The notes beneath the pieces are model-generated. The model was not told the origin of the DNA and did no database searches. It saw only the letters and a program-made list of their open reading frames with translations. A stretch of DNA of 64,000 bases. It comes from Cupriavidus numazuensis (GTDB taxonomy: Bacteria; Pseudomonadota; Gammaproteobacteria; Burkholderiales; Burkholderiaceae). A program made the position numbers and the translations under genes. This document shows positions 19,409-27,815 of the stretch, in pieces; the first letter of the stretch is position 1, and each line of letters opens with the position of its first letter. Location of the stretch: positions 62,001 to 126,000 of the forward strand of contig NZ_CAJPVI010000011.1 of the NCBI RefSeq assembly GCF_905397435.1, read 5' to 3'.

Positions 19409-19645
19409 GCAGTGTCCGCCTCTACCCGGGCGCATCGAAGCTGCCTTGCGCGCCTTGTGACGATGCAACATTTAATGCAAAATCCCCTGAATTCTGACGC
19501 AGCGGCACCGCCGGGCTGTTGCAGCCTGCCACGCAGGCGCGCCTTGCAAGTCTCGCTGCTGCCATCCGCGTTGATTACACCAAGGGGTGTGGCGCACCGG
19601 CCCAAGCTTCACTAGAGACCTCGCTGCGTTTCACACGCTAATGCA

Positions 19646-21280
19646 ATGACGCCGGACACCTCTCTCGAAAAGACCTCCCAAAGCACGGACGGGGGCGACG
19701 ACTGCCCCTTGCGCTGGTTCGACGCGGATCTCGGTGCGTTCGAATCGCTCGAGCGACTGATCGCCGAGCATCCGGCGGATTTCTTCGCCGGCAAGAGCTT
19801 TGAACCGGTCGGCGCTTGCCACACACGCGAGGCAGTGTTCGCGTCGGTAGACCTGCCAGAGACGCCGACGTCGCCGCAAGCGCATGCCGATCACCTGCTT
19901 CATGACGTGTTTCGGCACGTGATGCCCGTGGCATCGCCGACCTTCGTGGGACACATGACGTCGTCGCTGCCGTCGTTCATGCCGTCCCTGGCCAAGGTGG
20001 TCGCTGCGCTGAACCAGAACGTCGTGAAGCTGGAGACGTCGGGCGCGCTGACCGGGCTCGAGCGCCAGGTCGTCGGCATGCTGCACAAGCTGGTGTTTGG
20101 CCAGGACAGCGCGTTCTATGGCAGATGGTTGCACGATGCCGACCACGCGCTCGGCGCCATCTGTTCTGGCGGCACGGTCGCCAACCTCACTGCGTTATGG
20201 GCGAGCCGCAACAAGCTGCTGGGCGCGCGTGATGGCTTCGCCGGCATCCATCGTGCCGGCATGGTGGCTGCGCTGCGCCATTACGGCTATGACGGCCTCG
20301 CGATCGTTGTCTCCGAGCGCGGCCACTACTCCTTGGGCAAGGCAGCCGATGTGCTCGGCATCGGGCGCGACAATCTCGTGCCTGTCGCGGTCGATGCAGA
20401 CGGCCGCATGCGCATCGACCTGCTGCGCGACACCCTGCGTGACCTGCAGCAGCGCAACATCCGTCCGATGGCGATCGTCGGCATAGCGGGGACGACCGAG
20501 ACGGGCTCGGTCGATCCTCTGGATGCGATTGCGGATATTGCTCAGGAAGCCGGTTGCCATTTCCACGTGGATGCGGCATGGGGCGGCGCCACGCTGCTTT
20601 CGGAGCGCGAGCGCTGGCGCTTCGCGGGCATCGAGCGTGCAGATTCCGTCGTCATCGACGCGCACAAGCAGTTCTACGTGCCGATGGGCGCCGGCATGGT
20701 GCTGTTCCGGAACCCGGCGTGGACGCAGGAAATCATCCAGCATGCGAACTACATCGTGCGCAAGGGCTCGGTGGACCTGGGACGCCATACGCTCGAAGGC
20801 TCGCGTGGCGCGGCGGCTGTCATGCTTTACGCGAACCTGCACCTGCTCGGTCGCAAGGGGTTGGCGCAGTTGATCGACCGTAGCATCGACAACGCCCACT
20901 ACTTTGCATCGCTGATTGCGCAGCAGCCGGATTTGGAGCTCGTCAGCCATCCGCAGCTTTGCCTGCTGACCTATCGCTACTTGCCTGAAACCGTGCGTGC
21001 AGCACTGGCAACGGCTTCGGAGGACAAGCGCGAGAAGATCCTGGATGCGCTCGATGCGTTGACCATCAGCATTCAGGAAATGCAGCGCGATGCCGGCCGC
21101 TCGTTCGTATCGCGCACGCAGTTGACGTCGACACAGTTCGCTGGACGCCCGATTGCCGTTTTCCGCGTGGTGCTGGCCAATCCGGACACGACGCATGCCA
21201 TCCTGCAGGAGATCCTGGACGAGCAGCGCGCGCTGGCGGCGGTCAGCCCATGCATGACTGCGCTGATGGCGCTGGTGTAG
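19646..21280 (+). CDS. PLP-dependent group II decarboxylase (PanP/aspartate decarboxylase-like)
   Basis: A 544-residue pyridoxal-phosphate enzyme of the glutamate/aspartate decarboxylase group. The cofactor lysine is Lys341 in DAHKQFYVPMGAG, and Asp309 in HFHVDAAWGG pairs with the pyridine nitrogen. SGGTVANLTALWASR is the conserved aldehyde-side segment, and VKLETSGALTGLERQVVGML is typical. Length and the N-terminal region resemble PanP of Vibrio, a proposed aspartate 1-decarboxylase giving beta-alanine. Glutamate or tyrosine decarboxylase remains possible, as no residue clearly decides. It stands alone between the recombinase and a LysR gene, with no transporter beside it. The protein is cytoplasmic. 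Confidence 0.8.
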   Translation: MTPDTSLEKTSQSTDGGDDCPLRWFDADLGAFESLERLIAEHPADFFAGKSFEPVGACHTREAVFASVDLPETPTSPQAHADHLLHDVFRHVMPVASPTFVGHMTSSLPSFMPSLAKVVAALNQNVVKLETSGALTGLERQVVGMLHKLVFGQDSAFYGRWLHDADHALGAICSGGTVANLTALWASRNKLLGARDGFAGIHRAGMVAALRHYGYDGLAIVVSERGHYSLGKAADVLGIGRDNLVPVAVDADGRMRIDLLRDTLRDLQQRNIRPMAIVGIAGTTETGSVDPLDAIADIAQEAGCHFHVDAAWGGATLLSERERWRFAGIERADSVVIDAHKQFYVPMGAGMVLFRNPAWTQEIIQHANYIVRKGSVDLGRHTLEGSRGAAAVMLYANLHLLGRKGLAQLIDRSIDNAHYFASLIAQQPDLELVSHPQLCLLTYRYLPETVRAALATASEDKREKILDALDALTISIQEMQRDAGRSFVSRTQLTSTQFAGRPIAVFRVVLANPDTTHAILQEILDEQRALAAVSPCMTALMALV

Positions 21281-21373
21281 CCAGCGGCGGGCTTCAGCGC
21301 TGACAGTGGCTACCAACGCCTGCGCGGCTCGCGCCAACGACTGGCGCGCCGCGTCTGTCAAAAGAAGCGCGCA

Positions 21374-22285
21374 TCAGGAGCGTTCCTTCGGCCCAGGCAC
21401 CAGAGCCACGAAACGAGCCGCCAGCCATTGAGAGAACACTCGCACGCGCGCCGATAGCTGCCGGTTCTGCGGATATAGCACGGAGACAGGCATCCGTGGC
21501 GGCGGGCTGTCAGGCAAGACGATGTGTAGCCGGCCTTCGGCCAGTTCTTTCTCGATCCGGTACCGAGGCACTTGCACGAGCCCAAGTCCCGAGATCGCGG
21601 CACCCGTATAGAGATCCGCCCCGGTTACCGAGATCTTCGACCTGAGTTGCAGATCGACGGTTTCCTCGCCAGCCTGGAAATCCAGGCCGCTTGCCCGCCC
21701 TGTCGCGCTGGAAACGTAGTTCACCGCGTAGTGGTCCTTCAGATCATCCAGCGTGTTCGGCACGCCATGCCGCTCAAGGTACGCAGGGCTTGCCACGGTG
21801 ACCTGTTCCAGCAACGCGATCTGCCGCCCGATCAGGGACGAGTCCTGCAGGACGCCGGCGCGCAGTACGCAGTCCACGCCTTCCCGAACCAGGTCCACCA
21901 GCCGGTCGTCCTCGCCGACATGCAGAGTGATGTCCGGATACTGTGCCAGGAACTCACCCAGGGCCGGCATGACGAAATGCCTGGCCAGGGTGCCCTGCAG
22001 GTTCACGCGCAGCAGGCCCTTGGGCGGCGCGTCGCGAAACGAGCTCTCTGCCTCTTCCAGGTCGGTCAGAAGGCGCAAGCAACGATGGTAATAGGCCTCG
22101 CCGTCATGCGTCATGCGAACCTGCCGGGTGGTGCGCTCCAGCAGCCTGACGCCGAGACGCTGCTCCAGCCGCTTGATGAGATTGGTCACCGTCGCGCGCG
22201 GAATCTGGAGATCCTCGGCCGCCAACGAAAAGCTGCGCCGATCCGCGATTCGTACGAAAACCTGCATTTCCTGGAAACGATCCAT
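21374..22285 (-). CDS. LysR-family regulator of the SDR operon
   Basis: A 303-residue regulator of the CrgA-like, single-HTH LysR group. HTH residues 1-60 begin DRFQEMQVFVRIADRRSFSL, then ATVTNLIKRLEQRLGVRLLE. A C-terminal effector domain follows with LVDLVREGVDCVLRAG. It diverges from the SDR gene at 22530, and a palindrome at 22444-22459 in the shared spacer is its likely binding site. Targets and effector are inferred from that arrangement. Confidence 0.88.
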   Translation of the reverse strand: MDRFQEMQVFVRIADRRSFSLAAEDLQIPRATVTNLIKRLEQRLGVRLLERTTRQVRMTHDGEAYYHRCLRLLTDLEEAESSFRDAPPKGLLRVNLQGTLARHFVMPALGEFLAQYPDITLHVGEDDRLVDLVREGVDCVLRAGVLQDSSLIGRQIALLEQVTVASPAYLERHGVPNTLDDLKDHYAVNYVSSATGRASGLDFQAGEETVDLQLRSKISVTGADLYTGAAISGLGLVQVPRYRIEKELAEGRLHIVLPDSPPPRMPVSVLYPQNRQLSARVRVFSQWLAARFVALVPGPKERS

Positions 22286-22443
22286 CAGCGGCCATTGTTG
22301 ATTTGAACGAAACAGGGCCGGTCGAGAGACGTATGCGCCTCTCCCGACCCGGGCGCCGACGCCTGGCGGATCGAGCGCTTTGCCAAAAGACGGCCTATGG
22401 ACGGCAGGATAGATCAGGTTCTCCGGAAAGTTAAAGCAAATGG

Positions 22444-22459
22444 AATTGTGATCGCAATT
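22444..22459. promoter_or_regulatory. Candidate LysR operator
   Basis: AATTGTGATCGCAATT is a 16-bp palindrome with a single mismatched pair, and its ATTG-N6-CAAT core fits LysR-type boxes. It lies in the 244-base divergent spacer, 71 bases upstream of the SDR start and about 160 from the LysR start. The spacer otherwise shows no gene. Confidence 0.55.
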
Positions 22460-22529
22460 TGCGCGTAATTATCTTTGGAGGTGAACAGTCCAGAATCCTT
22501 CTCACCACCTCAACCGAAGGATTCAGACA

Positions 22530-23267
22530 ATGACCACCACTTCCAAAGTTGCCCTGATCACCGGCGCGTCGCGCGGCATCGGTGCCACCATCGCCCGCCG
22601 GCTGGCCCGTGACGATTTCGCCGTCGCCATCAACTACGCCTCCAATGCGGCCGAAGCCGACGCCCTGGTGGCCGAGCTGGCGCAGGCTGGCGCCTCGGCC
22701 ATCGCGGTCCAGGCCGACGTCTCCAGGGCTGAACAGGTGCATGCCATGTTCGCCACGGTCGAAGAAAAGCTCGGCAAGATCGACGTGCTGGTCAACAACG
22801 CCGGCATCCTCAAGACGGCTCCCCTGGCGCAGACCAGCAACGAGCTGTACGCGCAGAATTTCGCGATCAATACCCAGGGGGTGTTCAACACCCTGCGCGA
22901 AGCTGGTACGCGACTGAACGACGGCGGCCGCATCATCAACCTGTCGAGCACCACCCTGGCGCTGAACCTGCCCGGCTACGCGATCTACAACGGCACCAAG
23001 GCTGCGGTGGAAGCTTTCACCCGCGTTTTCGCCAAGGAATTGCGCGGCCGCCGCATCACGGTCAACGCCGTGGCGCCCGGCCCGGTGGCCACGGACCTGT
23101 TCCTCAATGGCAAGACAGAGGAGCAGATCGAGACCTTCGCCAAGATGCCGCCGCTGGAACGACTGGGCCAGCCGGAGGACATCGCCGGCGTCGTGGCCTT
23201 CCTGGCTGGCAAGGACGGTGCCTGGGTCAATGGTCAGGTGCTGCGCGCCAACGGTGGCGTAGCCTGA
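22530..23267 (+). CDS. Short-chain dehydrogenase/reductase (SDR)
   Basis: A 245-residue classical SDR oxidoreductase. TGASRGIG at 11-18 binds NAD(P), NNAG at 89-92 is the second cofactor motif, and the catalytic triad is Ser139/140 with Tyr153-x-x-x-Lys157 (YNGTK). It ends with the usual WVNGQVLRANGGVA. It is homologous to 3-oxoacyl-ACP reductase-like enzymes; the substrate is unknown. First gene of a three-gene same-strand cluster controlled by the divergent LysR. A good site, GAAGGATTCAGACA, precedes the ATG. Confidence 0.9.
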   Translation: MTTTSKVALITGASRGIGATIARRLARDDFAVAINYASNAAEADALVAELAQAGASAIAVQADVSRAEQVHAMFATVEEKLGKIDVLVNNAGILKTAPLAQTSNELYAQNFAINTQGVFNTLREAGTRLNDGGRIINLSSTTLALNLPGYAIYNGTKAAVEAFTRVFAKELRGRRITVNAVAPGPVATDLFLNGKTEEQIETFAKMPPLERLGQPEDIAGVVAFLAGKDGAWVNGQVLRANGGVA

Positions 23268-23336
23268 TCCGGATACATCCTGCGTGGCGTGACAGCCGTA
23301 TCACGCCACGGTATCCAACGCATCCGGAGGTCAACC

Positions 23337-23873
23337 GTGTCCAACGCTCGCAAGCCGCTCGCCGCCTTGCTCATCCTGATCGCGATCGGGGCCACTACAG
23401 CCTGTGGATTTCGCGCATCACAGAAAGATCTACCCATGAAGCCCACCGTTACCTATCTCTATCTGCTTCGCCATACGCCCTTCTTCACCGCGCTGAACAC
23501 GGACCAGCTGCGCTGGGTCATTCAGCATTCGCGTGAATGGGAAGTCCAGGCTGGACAATCCATTGTCAGCAGCGACGGCCCCGGCGACGGCACCGGCTAT
23601 TGGGTGCTCCTCGATGGCAGCTGGGACCTGGAGCTTGAGGGCCAGCATCATGCCAGCGGCCATGCCGACCCGGGCAAGTGGTTCAATCGGGCGCTGATTC
23701 CAACGGGCGCGTTCAGGCTTGCCGCCACAGAACATAGTTTCGTCATGAACATCTCTGCCCGGGACATGGACGAAATGCTGGCCTGGGGATTCCGCTTCGA
23801 CCACCACCTCAGCTCGGGTAATGCCTTCTACCGCGAGCTATCCACGTCACCGCAGGTCGTCACCGCACCATAG
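23337..23873 (+). CDS. Lipoprotein with cyclic-nucleotide-binding-like domain
   Basis: A 178-residue protein from a GTG start at 23337 with a perfect CGGAGG site. Residues 1-23 make a lipoprotein signal (LAALLILIAIGATTACGF), with a somewhat atypical lipobox TTAC. From about 34 the sequence resembles the start of a cNMP-binding fold: HTPFFTALNTDQLRWVIQHS, then EVQAGQSIVSSDGPGDGTGY, then WVLLDGSWDLELEG, although the phosphate-binding cassette (GE..L..RA) is not evident. A second start at 23436 (MKPTVTYLYLLRH) would give a cytoplasmic domain without the signal. Sandwiched between two SDR genes (69 and 54 bases), it is probably co-transcribed. It would be an unusual outer-face sensor-like protein. 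Confidence 0.7.
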   Translation: MSNARKPLAALLILIAIGATTACGFRASQKDLPMKPTVTYLYLLRHTPFFTALNTDQLRWVIQHSREWEVQAGQSIVSSDGPGDGTGYWVLLDGSWDLELEGQHHASGHADPGKWFNRALIPTGAFRLAATEHSFVMNISARDMDEMLAWGFRFDHHLSSGNAFYRELSTSPQVVTAP

Positions 23874-23927
23874 CTTGTCCCTCCGGCACGACTGCGATTC
23901 ATCCACCCTATTCCGATTCCCACCATC

Positions 23928-24830
23928 ATGTCCCATATCGTTCTTGTTACCGGCGCATCGTCCGGCTTCGGACTCATGACCGCCAAGGCCCTGGCTCAGG
24001 CCGGCCACACCGTCTATGCATCCATGCGCGAGACTGCGGGGCGCAATGCGCCCCGCGTCGCAGAGATTGCCCAATGGGCCGCCGAGCATGCCGCGGACCT
24101 GCGTACTGTCGAACTCGATGTCCAGGTCGACGCTTCCGTCGCCTCCGCCATCCACCACGTGCTGGCTGACGCGGGTGGCCTGGATGTCGTCGTTCACAAC
24201 GCCGGCCACATGGTCTTTGGCCCGGCTGAAGCCTTTACCCCGGAGCAACTGATCCAGCAGTACGACGTCAATGTGCTCGGCGCCCAGCGGCTCAACCGAG
24301 TCGCGCTGCCGTTCTTGCGCAAGCAGCGGAAGGGGTTGCTGGTCTGGGTCGGTTCGTCCTCCACGCGTGGCGGCACACCGCCTTTCCTGGCGCCCTACTT
24401 TGCCGCCAAGGCGGCAATGGATGCACTGGCGGTCTCGTACTCGGCGGAACTCGCGCGCTGGGGCATTGAAACCACGATCATGGTGCCCGGCGCCTTCACC
24501 AAGGGCACGAATCACTTTGCCCATTCTGGCAAGGCCGCGGACAGCCATGTTGTGGCCGAATATGAAAACGGCCCCTACGCGGGTGTGGCGGAACATGCGC
24601 TCGAAGGACTGGCGAACCTTGAGCCAAGCGATGCCGATCCCGCGGAGGTCGCCCGAGAAATTGTCCGGGTAGTCGGCCTGCCGCATGGCAAGCGCCCTTT
24701 CCGGGTGCATGTCGATCCGGCTCAGGATGGGGCCGAGGTGGTCAATGCCGTCGCCGATCGCGTGCGCACGGAACTGTTCACGAAGATCGGATTGGCAGAC
24801 CTTCTGTCGCCACATGCGCAGCTCCGGTAA
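23928..24830 (+). CDS. Short-chain dehydrogenase/reductase
   Basis: A 300-residue SDR. It has the cofactor motif TGASSGFG (8-15), HNAG (90-93) and catalytic Tyr157-x-x-x-Lys161 in YFAAK, with Ser143/144 upstream. A longer C-terminal part than the first SDR (residues about 200-300) resembles the extended tail of 17-beta-hydroxysteroid-like SDRs. Third gene of the LysR-linked cluster. It is convergent with the Bug gene, whose corrected end lies about 60 bases further. The substrate is unknown. Confidence 0.88.
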   Translation: MSHIVLVTGASSGFGLMTAKALAQAGHTVYASMRETAGRNAPRVAEIAQWAAEHAADLRTVELDVQVDASVASAIHHVLADAGGLDVVVHNAGHMVFGPAEAFTPEQLIQQYDVNVLGAQRLNRVALPFLRKQRKGLLVWVGSSSTRGGTPPFLAPYFAAKAAMDALAVSYSAELARWGIETTIMVPGAFTKGTNHFAHSGKAADSHVVAEYENGPYAGVAEHALEGLANLEPSDADPAEVAREIVRVVGLPHGKRPFRVHVDPAQDGAEVVNAVADRVRTELFTKIGLADLLSPHAQLR

Positions 24831-24892
24831 GGTCCAATGCCGGTGAAGATATCCATCTTTGGAGATCCGCGCCGGCTTGCCGCCACTCCGGA

Positions 24893-25886
24893 TCATTCGA
24901 TGCGGATGCCATTGCGCTTGATGAACGCCGCCCACTGCTCACGCTCCTCGCGGATCGACGTCTTGAACGCGGACGGCGTGTCGAACACGGGAACGAGCGC
25001 GTTGGTCTCGAGCGCGCGCCAGCTCGGGCGACTTCATGGCGGCATTGATTTCCTCGCTCAGCTTCCTGACGATCGGTGCCGGCACGCCGATCGGTGCGAA
25101 CACGCTGAATGACGTGGTCACATCGATCCGCGCGGGCCCCGGTTCGGCCAGCGACGGCACATCGGGCAGCAACGTAGTCTTGCGGTTCACGGCCAGTGGC
25201 TTGAGCTTGCCGGCCTTGATATAGGCCTGCACTGAACTCAGGTCCGTAAACATGAACTGCAGGCGGCCACTTAACAGGTCCTGATACGCGGCCCCCACGC
25301 CCTTGTACGGCACATGAAGAAAGCGGGCGCCCGCGGCCTCCTCGATCATGCGCACGCTCAGGTATGGCGGGCTTGCCTCTCCGGCGGAGCCGTAGGGAAT
25401 CTGGCCGGGCTTCTCCTTGCCGAGCCGGATCAGATCGCTGAAGCTCCTGATGCCCGACGACGCGTTCGTGACCAGGACCATTGGCGCGACCACGCCGCGC
25501 GCCACAGGCGCGAGATCCTTGTCGACATCAAAAGGCAGCTTGCTGTAGAGCGCCGGGCTGATCGCCACGGCCGCGTTTGAGGCGATGAGGAACGTATAGC
25601 CATCGGCGGGCGAGTGCGCAACGGCCTGGGTACCGATCTGTCCGCTCGCGCCCGGCCGGTTGTCGACCACGAACGACTGCTTCATCGACTTCGACAACTG
25701 CGTGGCGATGAGCCGCGCGTAGACATCCGTCCCGCCACCGGGCGCCGACGGTACGACCAGCCGCACCGGGTGCGACGGCCAGGCGTCCTGCGCCAGCAGA
25801 GGCGGTGCCATGCCTGCAAGCAGACACAGCGGCCCAAGGATAAGGATGCGGCGGCACAGGGATGCCAGGGTTCGCGAAACATGCAT
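24893..25886 (-). pseudogene. Bug/TctC-type solute-binding protein, frameshifted near its C-terminus
   Basis: The first 292 or so residues are a normal tripartite-tricarboxylate-type binding protein: signal peptide to about 32 (LLAGMAPPLLAQDA), then WPSHPVRLVVPSAPGGGTDVYAR, with the usual VVDNRPGASGQIGTQAV and HVPYKGVGAAYQDLLSG. At about 25012-25018 (a GCGCGCGC run) the frame slips and reads Arg-rich noise to a stop at 24939. In the adjoining frame the family ending continues perfectly: LETNALVPVFDTPSAF, then REEREQWAAFIKRNGI, to a TGA at 24893-24895. This is either a true one-base indel or a sequencing error. Start ATG 25886, site CAGGAGATCTCC. Last gene of the IclR-controlled operon. Confidence 0.82.
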
Positions 25887-25927
25887 GGAGATCTCCTGAA
25901 CAAGTGTTGGGTGAGCTGCGGGCGTGG

Positions 25928-26650
25928 TCACGAGCGGAATGCCGCCGTGGCGTCCTCGGCCGCCCGGCGCCAGAGTTCCCAGGCGCGGCCGATCTGTCCG
26001 TCATTGGCCGCTTCGGCGGCAAGTCCTTCCTCGCGCGACAGGTAGTGGATATCGCCGCCCAGCCGCGCGGCATCCAGCACGAGCCGCGCGTTGAGTTGCG
26101 CGTACACCGCGCAGTACACGGCCTTGCGCAGCGACCCGGCCGCGACGGTGACGCCGTGCCCGCGCATCAGCACTACCGTGGCGTTGCCGAGACTGCGGAC
26201 CAGTGCGTCGGCCAGCGCGTTGTCGCGGATCAGCATGTCAGTGGCATCACCCGCGGCATCGGCGATGTCGAACACCGGCGCGCCACGCGCCAGGAATCCG
26301 CTCATGTGGCAGATCGGCCGCAGTGTCGCGCCGCGCACCACGCCGAACGGGATCAATGCGGGCGAGTGGCTGTGCACCACGGCCTGCACCTCTGGCCTCG
26401 CACGATAGATTGCGGCATGGATATAGCGTTCGAGGAAGACCTTCCGCCCGCCCGCATCGAAGGGTTCGCCGTCGAGGCCGAAGGTGAGGATGTCGCTCGC
26501 CGTCGCCTGGGCAGGGGCCATGCTGCGCGACAGCAGGAAGCGGTCGCCATCCGGATGGCGCGTGCTGACGTGGCCGAACGCATCGAGCACGCCTTCGTTG
26601 AACAGGATATGGCCGGCATCCACCAGATCCGCGATCAGGTTCGTGTCCAT
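25928..26650 (-). CDS. Class II aldolase/adducin family protein
   Basis: A 240-residue zinc enzyme. Glu74 is the candidate catalytic acid. The metal ligands His93 and His95 (VVHSHSPAL) and His165 (MRGHG) match fuculose-phosphate aldolase. FGHVSTRHPDGDRFLLSR is the usual substrate loop. Besides sugar-phosphate aldolases, the family includes decarboxylases of ring-cleavage products and of carboxylated catechols. Given a flavin hydroxylase, extradiol dioxygenase and FAH hydrolase in the same operon, a decarboxylase or aldolase step in meta-cleavage is likely. It begins 9 bases after the porin stop with GGAGG before the ATG. The protein is cytoplasmic. Confidence 0.82.
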   Translation of the reverse strand: MDTNLIADLVDAGHILFNEGVLDAFGHVSTRHPDGDRFLLSRSMAPAQATASDILTFGLDGEPFDAGGRKVFLERYIHAAIYRARPEVQAVVHSHSPALIPFGVVRGATLRPICHMSGFLARGAPVFDIADAAGDATDMLIRDNALADALVRSLGNATVVLMRGHGVTVAAGSLRKAVYCAVYAQLNARLVLDAARLGGDIHYLSREEGLAAEAANDGQIGRAWELWRRAAEDATAAFRS

Positions 26651-26659
26651 GCGTCCTCC

Positions 26660-27757
26660 CTAGAAGATATGCTTCATGCCGATCATCGCGCCGATCTGGT
26701 TGTTGCCCGGCGCCGGAACAGCTCCCGCTGCGCCTGAACTGATCGATAGTGCAAGGTTGCCCCGGTTGTCCAGGAAACCGGCCGTCGCATACAGCGACGT
26801 GCGCTTGCTGAAGGCGTAAGTGGTTCGCGCCGCATAAAGCCAAGCCTTGTTCGGGCTGTTGTGGAAGCGCAGGTAGTACGCCTCGGCATCCACGGTGAAC
26901 GCCGGCGTGAACGCGTACGACATGCCGAGGAACCACATGTCGCTGCGCGGCGTGGTGCTGCCGTCGTTGTCGCGCCGCAGCAGGCCGCCGCCCACCTTGG
27001 CCTTGCCGATGTTCGCGTAGCCGTTGAGGCCAAGCCGGTCGTCTTTCAGCCCGCTGTTGCTCAGGCCGCCGAACGCACCGGGGCCGCCGCGCAGCGAGTC
27101 GTACACCGCGCTGACGCCCCACGTGCCGCTTTCGTACATCAGCAGCGCGGACCATTCTCGGCACGCCCGGTGGTCCGCGGGGTTCTCTCCCGCGCAGTTC
27201 GTGCCAGAGGGACTGTTCGCGTTGACAGTGTCGCGGCCGAGACTGTAGGTCCCACCGATGGTGAAGCCGCCGAACTTGCCCTTGTACGACACCGCGTTGT
27301 CGGCGCGCGCACTTGGCAGATAGCTGTCGAGTGAAGACGAGCCGAAGGTGTTGGGACCGAGCATGTCGGGCTCGAGCATCGACCAGAACAGCATGGTGTA
27401 CTGCCTGCCGAATGCCACCTGCCCCCACTTGCCTGACAGTCCTACCCAGGCTTGCCGCCCGAACAGCCGCCCGCCCTGGTTCGACACCCCGGAATCGGGC
27501 GCGAAGCCGGATTCGAGCACGAACTGGCTCTTGAGTCCGCCGCCCAGGTCTTCGGTCCCGCGCAGGCCCCAGCGCGACGGCACGGTGCCGGAAAGGCCCG
27601 GCATGCGCACGACGCTGTCCTTGCTCGCGCCGACATTGGTCACAAGCTCCACGCCCGTATCCAACACGCCATATACGGTCACCGACGACTGCGCATGGGC
27701 GAAACCCGCCCCGGCCATCGACGCGCACAGCGTCATGGCCACTGCCAATTGCTTCAA
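26660..27757 (-). CDS. Outer-membrane general porin
   Basis: A 365-residue Burkholderia-type porin. Residues 1-22 are the signal peptide (ending FAHA); the barrel starts SSVTVYGVLDTGVEL and ends in QIGAMIGMKHIF with the terminal phenylalanine. There are many alternating strands, for example GKWGQVAFGRQYTMLFWS, a typical loop-3 neighbourhood. The start is a TTG at 27757 with an excellent TGAGGAGACTTCAA site; the next Met is well inside the signal peptide. Porins of this group often serve aromatic acid uptake, in line with the operon's catabolic genes. Confidence 0.88.
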   Translation of the reverse strand: MKQLAVAMTLCASMAGAGFAHAQSSVTVYGVLDTGVELVTNVGASKDSVVRMPGLSGTVPSRWGLRGTEDLGGGLKSQFVLESGFAPDSGVSNQGGRLFGRQAWVGLSGKWGQVAFGRQYTMLFWSMLEPDMLGPNTFGSSSLDSYLPSARADNAVSYKGKFGGFTIGGTYSLGRDTVNANSPSGTNCAGENPADHRACREWSALLMYESGTWGVSAVYDSLRGGPGAFGGLSNSGLKDDRLGLNGYANIGKAKVGGGLLRRDNDGSTTPRSDMWFLGMSYAFTPAFTVDAEAYYLRFHNSPNKAWLYAARTTYAFSKRTSLYATAGFLDNRGNLALSISSGAAGAVPAPGNNQIGAMIGMKHIF

Positions 27758-27815
27758 TTGAAGTCTCCTCAGGAGTTTCTTGTTGTCGAGCGGTCCCGAA
27801 CCGGGACCGCGTCGC

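Noticed and set aside
19409..19645. tRNA or attachment site beside the recombinase
   Set aside because: I found no cloverleaf or direct repeat matching the other side of the module.
26247..27728. A 490-codon minus-strand frame overlapping the porin and aldolase genes
   Set aside because: It reads Arg/Gly/His-rich noise and crosses two recognisable genes in another frame.
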